Positions 34,755 to 44,667 are shown, numbered from the stretch's first letter. The stretch: 64,000 nt of DNA from JBCCIM01 sp965263205 (GCA_965263205.1 CBDHHF010000014.1:124001-188000), one strand, 5' to 3'. Translations and numbers: made by a program. The notes: generated from the letters alone by a model not told the origin.

Positions 34755-35443
34755 TCAAAAAAGCATTCGGCTTTCTGGCTTGATCGGCAGTTTGCCGCGC
34801 CAATATTGCATCAAAATAAAACCAAAAACCATGCCGCCGAGGTGCGCAAAATGCGCTGTCCCCGATGCAGCGCCTGTAAATCCACCAAAGATGGCAAACA
34901 AGCCGAGGCCCAGCACAAACCACTTGGCTTTTATCGGGAAAGGAAGAAATAACAGGAAGAATTTCATTGTTGGGAAACATCATCCCAAATGCTAGCAAAA
35001 TCCCGTAAACACCACCCGAAGCACCTACGGTGTAGTAGCCCATGCCAACCGAGGTAGCCAGTTGGATCAAACCAGCAACCGACGACACACACAAAATAGA
35101 AAATGGCAAACCGCCGCGACCCCCAGGCATTCTCCAGTTGCACGCCAAACATCCAGAGTGCAAACATATAAAACAGGATATGGGTCAGATCGCCGTGCAG
35201 GAAACCATAGGTCAACAATTGCCAGGGCCAGAAATCGCCCGTGGCACGGAGTCCCTGGCTGGTAAGAATCTGATCGGGTGCACCAATTGGCCACAAGGCA
35301 AACCATTCGCGCAAAAACATGGCGATGGGACTATCCGCCGGGTTCTGGGCAAGAAAAAACAGACCGTTGATAATCAACAGATTCTTGAGAACCGGTGGAA
35401 AGACAGAAAAATTGCTTACTGGCCGAATAGAATTGGAATACAT
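34755..35443 (-). pseudogene. Second rhomboid protease, two frameshifts
   Basis: Joined, about 229 residues of a compact rhomboid: SNFSVFPPVLKNLLIINGLF and LLTYGFLHGDLTHILFYMFA in frame one, the active site TVGASGGVYGILLAFG in frame two, and FAIFGGFTGAASGTAHFAHL with the catalytic histidine in frame three, ending MLF. The first shift is near 35085, in a GTGTGTGTC run; the second near 34965 at GAAATTCTTCC. Each is a single base. Since both catalytic residues are intact, the gene may be real and the shifts base-calling errors, or it may be newly dead. Confidence 0.78.
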
Positions 35444-35481
35444 CTAGCTACTTTTTGTGCGCACACATTCGGGTGTTACGT

Positions 35482-35506
35482 CCCATGTGATGATGGGTTA
35501 CATGGG
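35482..35506. repeat. Inverted repeat in the divergent region upstream of the LpxH-like gene
   Basis: CCCATGT (35482-35488) and ACATGGG (35500-35506) form a 7-bp stem with an 11-base spacer, between the start of the second rhomboid and the plus-strand hydrolase. An operator or leader hairpin; no more can be said. Confidence 0.35.
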
Positions 35507-35700
35507 CCGGCAGGTCCTACAAATACGCCCCTAAAGAGCGTTAAAAACACAATTCAGCAGCACACTGCTCAAAAACACTGCCCGATAATACATCTGGACA
35601 AAAACCATACGGCCGCCAATTACACATTGACAGCCTGAAAACGAAACTGTCCTACATACGGTATCGTTCCAAGCGCAACGCTATATAATGAAGAAATACT

Positions 35701-36480
35701 GTGATTCTTTTTGTATCTGACATGCATTTTGGACGTGGCAATGTTGCTACCGAAAAAAAGCATGAAGCTGCCCTAATCGATTGTTTACGCCATTTTGAAT
35801 CGGAGATCGAACACCTATTCCTTGTAGGCGACGTCTATGATCAATATATCGAGTATCCCAACCTGATCCCGAGGGGCATTGCGCGTTTCCAAGGACTCCT
35901 GGCTGCATGGACAGATGCCGGCCGGCCCGTCACGTACCTCACAGGCAACCACGACCCCTGGCACATCAGCTATTTCCAGGAGGAGCTTGGTGTTAACCTG
36001 ATCTTCGACAGCTATTCCGAACCTCTGCAGGGCAAACACGTTTATTTGAATCACGGTGATATCATTGCATCTCGATTTCCACTAAACACCCTGTTAAAGC
36101 AGGCGCTGCAGCATCCAGTACCCGTTTTTTTGTACCGCACGCTGCTCCCGTCCGATGCCGGATACAGGCTGGCCCGCTGGGTAAATCGACGCATTCACTC
36201 CGATGTAATTGATGAAGAGGTTGTAATCCAACTGCGCCAGCATGCCGGCACATTATTGGCAGAAAAACACGACCTTGTCGTCATGGGACACAGTCACCAC
36301 GCTGAATTAACCCCCATGCCAGGCGGCTTCTATATGAATACGGGCTGCTGGCGGCTCCATCGGACCTTCGGATGTATGCAAAACGGCACCGTTTCGCTTT
36401 TTACGTGGAATGATGACGCACAGGAACCGGAGTTACAGGAAACGGCATCCTTTATGCAACAACCCGAAACTTCTCCCTAA
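35701..36480 (+). CDS. UDP-2,3-diacylglucosamine hydrolase-like metallophosphoesterase
   Basis: A 259-residue metallophosphoesterase close to LpxH, which removes UMP from UDP-diacylglucosamine in lipid A synthesis. Metal motifs: SDMHFG at the start, LVGDVYDQY, TGNHDPWH, LNHGD and MGHSHHAEL. A helical insert (FPLNTLLKQALQHPVPVFLY) is of the kind that binds the acyl chains in LpxH. It starts with GTG. Bacteroidota usually carry this LpxH-like form; other YbbF-type phosphoesterases are an alternative. Confidence 0.78.
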   Translation: MILFVSDMHFGRGNVATEKKHEAALIDCLRHFESEIEHLFLVGDVYDQYIEYPNLIPRGIARFQGLLAAWTDAGRPVTYLTGNHDPWHISYFQEELGVNLIFDSYSEPLQGKHVYLNHGDIIASRFPLNTLLKQALQHPVPVFLYRTLLPSDAGYRLARWVNRRIHSDVIDEEVVIQLRQHAGTLLAEKHDLVVMGHSHHAELTPMPGGFYMNTGCWRLHRTFGCMQNGTVSLFTWNDDAQEPELQETASFMQQPETSP

Positions 36481-36558
36481 ACCGATTGTCTTGCATTAGA
36501 GCAACTTTTTTTCGCATTTTTCCAACATTCTCAAGCTTAGCCGGGTGAGGCAAACGCT

Positions 36559-38931
36559 ATGTCTGAAGAATGGTCCTATTCGGACGAAGAACTGAAACGT
36601 TATTTTAACGATCCTTCTAGCCGCCGGCAACCCGCCGCTGCTACGGTAGAACATTCCAACGATTTCTACCGCGATCCCAGCGAACCGCAACCACCCCCGC
36701 CAAAGAAAGGCATACGTGGCTTCTTCATGCGAACGTTCGGTGACAAAAAGAAAGCCGACGCAGCCTTTGCGTTGTCTATCATCACGGGCCTCGGCCTGCT
36801 GGGCTTTCTTGCCATTGTGGGGTTCCTGATTTCGCTTGGCGAAGACGACCTGCCATCGCTCCAACAGCTTGAAAACCCCGACCTGCAGCTTGCCACGGTA
36901 GCGTACACAGCCGATGGCAAAGAACTGGCACGTTACGCCTACCAGAACCGCTCCTCCGTAGCGTATGAAGACATTTCACCCAATGTCATCAATGCACTGG
37001 TTGCCACAGAAGATCACCGTTTTCACAGCCATTGGGGTATCGATCTCTTCCGCTTTTTCGTTTCAGCTGCAAAAACCGTATTGGGCGATGTGCAGGGCGG
37101 CTCAACCATCACCATGCAGTTGGCCCGTAACCTGTACAACAAAGAAATTGGTAAACAGCAGACCATCTCGCGTAAACTTAAAGAGATGCTCACAGCCGTG
37201 CAGCTCGAACGAAGGTACACCAAGCGTGAAATCATCGAGATGTACCTGAACACGGTTGAATTTGGCAACAATGCATTCGGCATAGAAGCCGCTGCACGCA
37301 CCTTCTTCAGTGTCAGTTCAACCGAACTCGACACATTGCAGAGTGCCACGTTGATTGGCATGTTGAAAGGGATCACGATGTATAACCCGATCCGAAACCC
37401 CAATCTTTCGCGTCAGCGTCGTAATGTTGTGCTCGGCCAGATGGTGAAAAACGATTATCTTAGCCAGGCCTATCTCGACGAGAACCGCGAAACGCCTATC
37501 GAAACCGAGTATAGCTCGAGTGAAATTACTGCCGGCTTTGCCCCCTACTTCGCGGAGCACGTTCGTCAGTGGTTGGGTGAATGGGGCAAAGAAACCGGGC
37601 ACGACATCTATGCCCAGGGCCTCATTGTTCACACCACCCTCGATACACGGATGCAAGAGATTGCGTCTGAGGTTGTCGAGCGGCAAATGAATGGTCTGCA
37701 AAACGTGGTCGATTATGAGTGGAGCCGGCAACGGTTCTATGGGGCGCCATACAACAGAGACATGGCAGTCTACCAGGACATAGAAGATGAGTACGAGCCG
37801 TTTTCTGAATTTTGGCGACTAAAAGCAGATACCTTGCGCCTCTATGTGCAGGAAACGGAGGCTTTCCGGGTCCTACGAAATGAAATTGGTGGCGATGCAG
37901 CGATCGATTCCCTGATGAAAGACGAAGAATTCGTCGCGCAGTTTAAGGCAGACAAAACGCGCCTTGAGGCCGGCATGCTTTCCGTTGATCCAAGAACAGG
38001 GTATGTCAAAGCCTGGGTTGGCGGTCGCAACCTTGAAGATGACTGGTACGATCACGTATCCAAAGCACGCCGGCAACCCGGCTCAACCTTCAAACCATTT
38101 GCCTACATTGCTGCTGTAGATAACGGGTATTCTCCCGACTTCATGCTTCCTGACAGCTCCATTTATTGGGCAGATGACCAGGGTAACGAATGGCAAGCCA
38201 AGAACTCCGGTGAAGAGGGTTCAGGACTGATGCTCACGCTGCGTGAAGGACTGAAACAGTCGAAAAACACGATTACCGCTCGCCTCGTCCTCAGAATTGG
38301 TGCCCCAACGCTTGCATTTTATGCACGTCGCATGGGGATTAAGAGCCCAATGAACGAGGTGCCTTCACTTGCACTTGGTACCAGTAACGTCACGCTTCAG
38401 GAACTCACCACAGCGTACAGCACGCTTGCAAACTCGGGCATCAAGCACGAACCAACGGTCATTACACGTATTGAGGACCGCCTGGGTAACGTGTTATATG
38501 AAGCCCGACCACGTCCGGAAGAAGCCCTGAACGAACAGACGGCCCTGAAAGGTATTGACATGTTGCGCGACGTCATCCAGGCCGGCGGGACAGGCATCCG
38601 CGTTCGTACGCAGTACAGCCTGTACGAGTACGACCTGGCCGGCAAAACGGGTACAACACAGAACAGTGCAGATTGCTGGTTCATGCTGATGCATCCCGAA
38701 CTGGTAACCGGCGCCTGGGTCGGATTCAACGACCAACGCGTCACCTTCCGTACGGATTGGTGGGGGCAGGGTGCACACAGTGCGCTTCACCTGGTTGGAG
38801 ATTTCACGCGCAAAGTCGCAGATGAAGAGAAGCTTAGCAAGGTATCTTTCCCGCTACCTATTGACTATAGCACGCCAAACACGGACATTAATGGTATCCA
38901 GGGAAACCAGGGAGGGAAGGTTAACTGGTAA
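36559..38931 (+). CDS. Penicillin-binding protein 1A, bifunctional transglycosylase/transpeptidase
   Basis: A 790-residue class A PBP that polymerises and cross-links peptidoglycan. An acidic, proline-rich cytoplasmic part (to about 65) is followed by one membrane helix (68-92). The glycosyltransferase domain has E151 in ATEDHRFHSHWG and GGSTITMQLARNLYN. The transpeptidase has S509 in RQPGSTFKPFAY, the second motif SKN in LKQSKNTIT, and K696-TG in LAGKTGTTQNS. A linker or OB-like insert lies at about 380-480. Length is normal. It follows the LpxH-like gene by 78 bases. Confidence 0.96.
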   Translation: MSEEWSYSDEELKRYFNDPSSRRQPAAATVEHSNDFYRDPSEPQPPPPKKGIRGFFMRTFGDKKKADAAFALSIITGLGLLGFLAIVGFLISLGEDDLPSLQQLENPDLQLATVAYTADGKELARYAYQNRSSVAYEDISPNVINALVATEDHRFHSHWGIDLFRFFVSAAKTVLGDVQGGSTITMQLARNLYNKEIGKQQTISRKLKEMLTAVQLERRYTKREIIEMYLNTVEFGNNAFGIEAAARTFFSVSSTELDTLQSATLIGMLKGITMYNPIRNPNLSRQRRNVVLGQMVKNDYLSQAYLDENRETPIETEYSSSEITAGFAPYFAEHVRQWLGEWGKETGHDIYAQGLIVHTTLDTRMQEIASEVVERQMNGLQNVVDYEWSRQRFYGAPYNRDMAVYQDIEDEYEPFSEFWRLKADTLRLYVQETEAFRVLRNEIGGDAAIDSLMKDEEFVAQFKADKTRLEAGMLSVDPRTGYVKAWVGGRNLEDDWYDHVSKARRQPGSTFKPFAYIAAVDNGYSPDFMLPDSSIYWADDQGNEWQAKNSGEEGSGLMLTLREGLKQSKNTITARLVLRIGAPTLAFYARRMGIKSPMNEVPSLALGTSNVTLQELTTAYSTLANSGIKHEPTVITRIEDRLGNVLYEARPRPEEALNEQTALKGIDMLRDVIQAGGTGIRVRTQYSLYEYDLAGKTGTTQNSADCWFMLMHPELVTGAWVGFNDQRVTFRTDWWGQGAHSALHLVGDFTRKVADEEKLSKVSFPLPIDYSTPNTDINGIQGNQGGKVNW

Positions 38932-39045
38932 CCATACACACGAATTTTGTGTAGACGAGACCGCCAGTGTGCGACGCATTGTCGTAATTACTGGAATGGC
39001 ATGTGCTGCTTCTCCATTAGAACCTATTCTGTTTAGTCTGGCACA

Positions 39046-40290
39046 GTGAAAATTCTGCATACCGCCGACATCCACTTCGGCAGTAACGCTTACGGACGCA
39101 TTGATGCGGCCACGGGATTAAATTCCCGCCTCATGGATTTCAAAAAGTCTTTTGACTTTTTGGTACAGCGTGGGCTAGATGAGGACATCGACCTCTTCCT
39201 GTTCGCGGGCGATGCATACCGTACAGCAGATCCTACCCCCACGCAGCAAAAAGCCTTTGCGGCATGCCTCAAGCCCATTGCTGACCGGGGCATTCCTATT
39301 GTCATGATCGTTGGCAACCACGATCACCCCATTTCCTACGGCAAGGCTTCTGCGCTTGATATCTATCCGTATCTCAGCGGCGATGTTCACCTCTTCAACA
39401 GACCAGACTTCAAGGTCATCGAAACCAAAAGCGGCCCGCTACAATTTATCGCCCTGCCCTGGCCCATTCGGAGCATGCTGCTGACAAAAGAAGAGTATCG
39501 CAGCAAATCGCCAACGGAAATCCGGGCATTTATCGAAGAGAAGTACATCAACTTTGTGCAGGTTGCTACACGAGAAATGGACCCGGCTTTGCCTACGGTG
39601 ATGTCGGCACATCTGTCGGTCCACGGGGCAGAGCTTTCGGGCTCTGAGCAAACCAGCCTGATTGCCCATGAACCAAAATTCTCCGTGGGCCAACTCGCGC
39701 TACCGCCAATCGATTACATTGCGCTTGGGCATATTCACAAATTCCAGGACCGCAACGCCGGCGAAAAGCCTCCTGTGGTTTACTCTGGTAGCATTGAGTG
39801 TATTTCTTTTAAGGAATGGGCCTACCCTAAAGGGTTTGTCTTGGTAGATATCGAAGGTACGGGGGCCAATAAAACAACGTCGTTTTCTTTTGTAGAAACG
39901 CCGGCGAGGCCGTTTGTAGCCATAGAGGTAGACGCGCGTGAAGCAGAAGATCCAATGGCACTCATTTTGAATACCATAGCCGAACACAACCTGCACGACG
40001 CCGTTGTGCGTGTGCGGTACCAGGTTATGGAAGATGCGGCTACGGACATCGACAGCCAACAAATCCGGGCTGCTTTATCCGAGGCAAATAACATAGCCTC
40101 AATAGAACGTATCATTGTGCCCGAAGAACGCCAACGACGTACAGTTGTCACCCGTGAGTCTTCTCTTGAAGAAGCCATGGATCGGTACATAGCGCAGCAC
40201 GACAACCTCGTGCCGCTTAAACAAACACTGATCGAAAAGGCACTTGAACTAGAAGAAAGATACGAGCTTCAACGCCAAAATCACGCTTAA
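39046..40290 (+). CDS. sbcD: SbcD-like exonuclease subunit
   Basis: A 414-residue Mre11-family nuclease. The five phosphoesterase motifs are present: TADIHFG, FAGDAYRTADP, VGNHDHPI, SAHLSVHG, and ALGHIHKFQ. The C-terminal part contains the capping domain and a helical end likely to bind SbcC. It starts with GTG. SbcC is not adjacent, unlike the usual sbcD-sbcC operon. The next gene is an unknown acidic protein. Confidence 0.85.
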   Translation: MKILHTADIHFGSNAYGRIDAATGLNSRLMDFKKSFDFLVQRGLDEDIDLFLFAGDAYRTADPTPTQQKAFAACLKPIADRGIPIVMIVGNHDHPISYGKASALDIYPYLSGDVHLFNRPDFKVIETKSGPLQFIALPWPIRSMLLTKEEYRSKSPTEIRAFIEEKYINFVQVATREMDPALPTVMSAHLSVHGAELSGSEQTSLIAHEPKFSVGQLALPPIDYIALGHIHKFQDRNAGEKPPVVYSGSIECISFKEWAYPKGFVLVDIEGTGANKTTSFSFVETPARPFVAIEVDAREAEDPMALILNTIAEHNLHDAVVRVRYQVMEDAATDIDSQQIRAALSEANNIASIERIIVPEERQRRTVVTRESSLEEAMDRYIAQHDNLVPLKQTLIEKALELEERYELQRQNHA

Positions 40291-40442
40291 TCAACAATAA
40301 CGTCCTCGATCAAACTTCTCCACAAAGCACGTATTGTAACGATGCACTATTGATAACGATTATGAAAATACAGCAGTAACCGACATTTATCTTTTACACT
40401 AACTTTTGACCCAAGACGCTCGACAACACCAAAACAAGTACA

Positions 40443-40961
40443 ATGAACCTCGATAGTATTACCGTCATCCCTCCACGCAAGGAAGGCACCCTCACCGGAA
40501 GTGAGCCTATCGCTGTATGGCCAATTGTTGAAGCTGCGCTAGATCTGATTGAGGCTGAAGAAACGACGCGTGACGCAGCAAAAATAGCTATCGCAAGCAG
40601 CGATGGTTGTGTGGTACTCGCTAACTATCTGAATAGCGAAGCCAAAAGAGTCCACAAAATGGTCTACGATTTCAAGGTGCCGCTTATCGTACTGGCAGCT
40701 GAAATGGCGCGAAATGATGATGGCGCAGATTCAATTTATGATCCGGAAGAAGGCGCGATTTATTTCGAGACGGACACCGACCAATTTTCCTTCCACGTAT
40801 ACAAAGATTGGACAGTGGACTGGGTAGCCGTTGCTGATGAAGTGATCAAAGGATATGAGTGGACCGGCAACGAAAACCAGACCTGGGCACTCGATTTACT
40901 GCTCGCCTATCTTGAAATCGACCTGGACCCCTTCACAGGAGATCCTGACGAGGCTGCCTAA
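40443..40961 (+). CDS. Acidic protein of unknown function
   Basis: A 172-residue, strongly acidic protein without signal or membrane segments that I do not recognise. The middle reads KIAIASSDGCVVLANYLNSE and VYDFKVPLIVLAAEMARNDD, and the end LLLAYLEIDLDPFTGDPDEA. It stands 152 bases after sbcD, and the decayed insertion sequence begins 39 bases after its stop. Confidence 0.5.
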   Translation: MNLDSITVIPPRKEGTLTGSEPIAVWPIVEAALDLIEAEETTRDAAKIAIASSDGCVVLANYLNSEAKRVHKMVYDFKVPLIVLAAEMARNDDGADSIYDPEEGAIYFETDTDQFSFHVYKDWTVDWVAVADEVIKGYEWTGNENQTWALDLLLAYLEIDLDPFTGDPDEAA

Positions 40962-41000
40962 AAGCAGAAATTTAGGTTCGGAGCAAAAAAACCGTCAACC

Positions 41001-42317
41001 TTCAACTTTAATACTTCGGACAATTATTGACGCAGTTTGAAAAAATTGCTAACAAAGAGATTGGTAGTGACCAAACCGCCAACTCAAGCTAGCACACCGA
41101 TGACTGACGTCAATGACATTCTAGCAAAAATGGACGGCCTCCGCAAAAGCCGTCGCGATTTTATGAGCGCGCTATTGACTACCACACTGGCCCTGCCTGG
41201 CAAGATGAACTTCCGCAATCTGGGCCGGTTCGGTCCTTATTCGGAAAAGAGCTATGCTCGACACTTTGCGCGTGCATTCGATTTTCTCCAGCTCAACCAG
41301 ATGCTACTGCAAGATCGACTTGGCGACGAGGTTATCGCTGCCCTCGATACCAGCTTTCATTCCCAAGAGCGGGAAAAAGACTTTCGGCCTGGATCGCTTT
41401 TTCGATACGAGGGTCCGCAAGGCGCGTCAGGGATCTAGAGGTGTCGGTGCTTGCACTGTTGACGTTGCAACGCGCAATGCCTATACGCTTTCGGCACGCC
41501 AGACGCCGCGTTTCCCCGAAGACGAAAACTGCGCCCCCCAAAAGCGAGCGACGTTTGATCGCATTACATCAAGCAACTTGAGCATTTACCCTCAAGCATA
41601 CGCTATTTGGCTGCTGACGGCGCTTATGCGCGCACAGGAATTCATTGAAGCCGTTCGATTAAAAGAGCGGCATCTGGTCACGCGCCTGCAGATGCGACGC
41701 CAACCTGCGTTATCTCTTTCAGGGCCCCTGGCCCCATCGCAAAGGGACGCAGGAAACGCTACGATGGCAAAGTCAATCTCAAGTGATGTCAGCCGCATGG
41801 ACTTGTCGGCGTACCATGGAAGACAATGAAGACATTGAGCCTACACGGCGCTGGTCAACAGCCCCATATGAAGCAAGACTTTCGTATTGCCTACGTGCGT
41901 AACCGGCATAAACCAGAGCAGTACGTGGTGCTAGCTTCAACCGACCTTAAGCTCGATGCGCAAAAGATTGTCAACTACTACAGTCTTGCGTTTTCAGATC
42001 GAAATGATCTTTCGTTGATGCGAAGCAGCATACCGGACTGTGCGATTGCCAAGCCCGTAGCCAAAGCAAACTCGATTTCCATTTCAATGCCGCATTTGAC
42101 GGCGCTCAATGTAGCCAGGTTGAACTGGTATGAGAAAGAACGTAACACCTTTTCTATGGCCTCCATCAAACAGATCTCGTTCAACGAACTGTTCATGGAT
42201 CAGATTTTCTTGCAACTCGGACTCGAATCTGAGTTGTTAAAATTACATCCTGCCTTTGAACGACTTCGATCCTTTGGGGCTATTGCCGCTTAAAGTGTCC
42301 GAAGTATTAAACTTGAA
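41001..42317 (+). mobile_element. Decayed insertion sequence with inverted ends (IS4-superfamily type)
   Basis: The ends are a 22-bp inverted repeat with one mismatch, with core TTTAATACTTCGGACA: left 41001-41022, right 42296-42317. Together they bound about 1.3 kb with the transposase remnant in between. I could not settle a target duplication; both sides have an ACC trinucleotide. The element is dead: its transposase has several frame changes. Confidence 0.8.
41100..42293 (+). pseudogene. Transposase pseudogene (DDE, IS4-superfamily), multiple frameshifts
   Basis: Reading across frames recovers one transposase. The N-terminus is MTDVNDILAKMDGLRKSRRD, then KMNFRNLGRFGPYSEKSYAR. The first acidic residue lies in ALDTSFHSQ, the second in another frame within YLAADGAYAR at about 41600-41640, and KGRRKRYDGKV at about 41740-41775. 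The glutamate is in a frame reading RFQIEMIFR, followed after a shift by AKQHTGLCDCQARSQ. The C-terminal end NTFSMASIKQISFNELFMDQ and LRSFGAIAA is intact. At least four frame changes are needed, so it is inactive whatever the sequencing quality. Confidence 0.82.
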
Positions 42318-42370
42318 ACCTTCAGCTGCAAACACATCAATCCTCAAGATTTATGTGTTTGCCCCAGCAT

Positions 42371-43336
42371 CTATTGGCCGGCGTCAAGCGTTTCTGCAGT
42401 TGATTCAGCCGTAGTCAAGGTACAGTTATTCTTGATTCTCCCTGACAACACCTCCCCCACATCTTGCCGGTGCGAAGTTCGCGATCCGTCGGTATAGACG
42501 ATATCTATACGATTGATTTCAGCACACGCGATGCTGTCGTTGTACCATACATTCTCGAACTGGTACTCCTTTGTCCCATCATGCACAGAAATGGGACCAA
42601 AACGCCGCAACCGCTTGGTTGATGTCCCGGAGTTTAGTCCTCGTGCTTTAATCCCATCTTCGTCGAACGGGGTAATGGAAAATGTAACTTCGCGTACAGC
42701 CCGTGTTGAATCGAGGTGCTCGAAGGCGTAGTAAATTGATATGCCTCCCGCCGAGTTAGGTGGATGTATGGCAAAATCGGTAACCAGAAAGTCTTTGCCG
42801 GCGCGTTCCGCAACCAGTTGCATGTCTTCCGTAGCCGTATTAACCGCTGAAGCCTCATGCATGGCAGCAAGCTGCTTTTTCAGCGCACCGGCACCTTCCC
42901 CTTCATCGACAAACAATCGCATCACCCATCCTTCAATCCCCTGATACCGGACCTTCCAATAAGCACCATTAAAATCGGCAGCCACCAGCGGCGTACTGGC
43001 CGGTAACACGCGTACTACACGGCCATCGGGGGAAGGACGCGAGCGTAAACTGGCTTCCATGTTCGTAACCAACACAACACTTTCAGACGCAACGTCAGTC
43101 GACTGATGCAACTGCACCAATGACTCGGTCTCAGCCAACGCCGCATTCACTTCTTGCAGGTGTTGCTGTAAAGCCGTACGTACGATTTCCAGACTATCCC
43201 GCTTTTGCTCCAACTGCTGCAGTTCAGGTACTTGCCCCAGTACCTCCTGTGTTGAAAGTCCAGACACTGTATAAAATAGCAACACTAAAAATGCACACCG
43301 GGCCAGGGTGTTTGACAACAAATACCTTCTCATCAT
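42371..43336 (-). CDS. Secreted SH3b-domain protein
   Basis: A 321-residue protein with a signal peptide (CAFLVLLFYTVSGLS), a coiled-coil stretch (LQQLEQKRDSLEIVRTALQQ), a bacterial SH3 domain (SLRSRPSPDGRVVRVLPAST then WKVRYQGIEGWVMRLFVDE), and a C-terminal beta domain of unknown type (VTFSITPFDEDGIKARGLNS). SH3b domains often bind cell-wall peptides. It lies leftward of ispE, with a 488-base gene-free gap between. Confidence 0.8.
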   Translation of the reverse strand: MMRRYLLSNTLARCAFLVLLFYTVSGLSTQEVLGQVPELQQLEQKRDSLEIVRTALQQHLQEVNAALAETESLVQLHQSTDVASESVVLVTNMEASLRSRPSPDGRVVRVLPASTPLVAADFNGAYWKVRYQGIEGWVMRLFVDEGEGAGALKKQLAAMHEASAVNTATEDMQLVAERAGKDFLVTDFAIHPPNSAGGISIYYAFEHLDSTRAVREVTFSITPFDEDGIKARGLNSGTSTKRLRRFGPISVHDGTKEYQFENVWYNDSIACAEINRIDIVYTDGSRTSHRQDVGEVLSGRIKNNCTLTTAESTAETLDAGQ

Positions 43337-43824
43337 TTGTATTCAATCCTTGGGTACATTAGGGCAAATAACGCGAAGGGGGGCTTGCTAAGAGCGTTAT
43401 TAATACGCTGATACCGGCGCAGCTTGCATACAACTGCACCAATGGAGAACGTGTTCATACAAGTTCTGTACCGTTAAAAATGTGCTTCCGGTACGTGGTG
43501 CTGTGTGTGGAATAACAAAAACATGTATGAACACCAATTGTTAGTCATCTCGAACACCACACTTCTCAGACGGCTGCCGGACTGGCTTTATTCCCTTTAA
43601 CGAAAAGATAACAGCAATTTGTAGCAGGAACAGGCCTGAAAGGCCATGCAGAGCGAGGGGATAGTTAAGTAAACGTAAGGGTCGACCAGAACGCGACAGG
43701 TGGACTAAAAAATATACAACGAAGGTTTTGGGGATCTCGTGTTTTTGGGTTTTGGGGATTTCGTCATGCACAGCTTGGCGATCAGGTGGTGCCTGGTATC
43801 CTAATTGAGCATCAAATGCACTTC
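43337..43824. other. Gene-free region with an 11-bp inverted repeat and a 24-bp tandem unit
   Basis: GTGTTCATACA (43451-43461) and TGTATGAACAC (43524-43534) are perfect inverted repeats. At 43724-43740 and 43748-43764 a 17-base segment GGTTTTGGGGATCTCGT recurs with one change, spaced 24 bases apart. A 98-codon minus-strand frame (43541-43837) covers the second half but runs through the tandem repeat, matches no family I know and overlaps the end of ispE, so I do not call it a gene. Confidence 0.5.
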
Positions 43825-44667
43825 TTATCCTTGCCAAACGCGCATTTTCTGTCTCTCAAAATCAGCGGCAACCTGTTTTGCAAGATCCGCATCTTCAAAA
43901 ACACCAAATACGGCAGAGCCCGAACCAGACATGGCGGCATATCCCGCACCTGCCCCTAGTAGCTGCGCTTTGACAGCAGCGATTGCCGGATACCTGGCGA
44001 ACACTGTAGTCTCAAAATCATTCACCAGGTGCCGGCGCCACATAGCGAGATCATTGGATGTAACCAGCGCGCGCAGGTCTGGGCGGTTCTGCGCATTGGG
44101 CGTGATGCCGCCGTAAGCTTCCGCTGTACCAACGTGCACAGGTGGCACAACAACGACAAGCACATAGGGAAACGTATAAGGCGCCTCGTCAGCCATTTGG
44201 AGTGGCGTGAGTATTTCACCAATGCCTGTTGCGTGCATTGGTTGATCTTCCAAAAAGAATGGAACATCAGCCCCTAATCCTGCTGCAATCGTGTGTAAGG
44301 TTTTTTTGTCAGCGCCGGCGTCCCACAAACTATTCAGGAGTAACAAGGTGTGCGCCGCGTCACTTGAACCACCACCGAGCCCCGCTCCGTAGGGTAGCAG
44401 CTTTTCCAAATGTAATGATGCCCCCTGCTCACTTCCCGTTGCTTCGCACAAAAGTCGGGCAGCGCGCACGCACAGGTTATCATCAGAAGTAGGAAGCTGG
44501 GGATCAGAACACGTAAATTGCCAGGCGTCGTTTTGTGATACGCGGAGCACATCATGCCAGGCGATAGGGATAAATACCGTCTCGATATCGTGGTATCCAT
44601 CAGCTCTTTTTTGCAATACGTGGAGCCCCAGATTGAGCTTGGCCGGCGCACGTTGTTCAAGAATCAA
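43825..44667 (-). CDS. ispE: 4-diphosphocytidyl-2-C-methyl-D-erythritol kinase
   Basis: A 280-residue GHMP kinase of the MEP pathway. The start APAKLNLGLHVLQKRADGYH is the family signature, the ATP loop is LPYGAGLGGGSSDAA, and the C-terminal motif is MSGSGSAVFGVF. In contrast to the galactokinase-like protein at 7050-8288, all GHMP motifs are intact. Length is normal. Confidence 0.96.
   Translation of the reverse strand: MILEQRAPAKLNLGLHVLQKRADGYHDIETVFIPIAWHDVLRVSQNDAWQFTCSDPQLPTSDDNLCVRAARLLCEATGSEQGASLHLEKLLPYGAGLGGGSSDAAHTLLLLNSLWDAGADKKTLHTIAAGLGADVPFFLEDQPMHATGIGEILTPLQMADEAPYTFPYVLVVVVPPVHVGTAEAYGGITPNAQNRPDLRALVTSNDLAMWRRHLVNDFETTVFARYPAIAAVKAQLLGAGAGYAAMSGSGSAVFGVFEDADLAKQVAADFERQKMRVWQG

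Noticed and set aside
41001..42317. Target site duplication of the dead IS
   Set aside because: Flanks share only ACC next to the ends, too short to claim.
43541..43837. 98-codon minus-strand frame in the gene-free gap
   Set aside because: It runs through a tandem DNA repeat, overlaps the end of ispE and matches no family; treated as non-coding.
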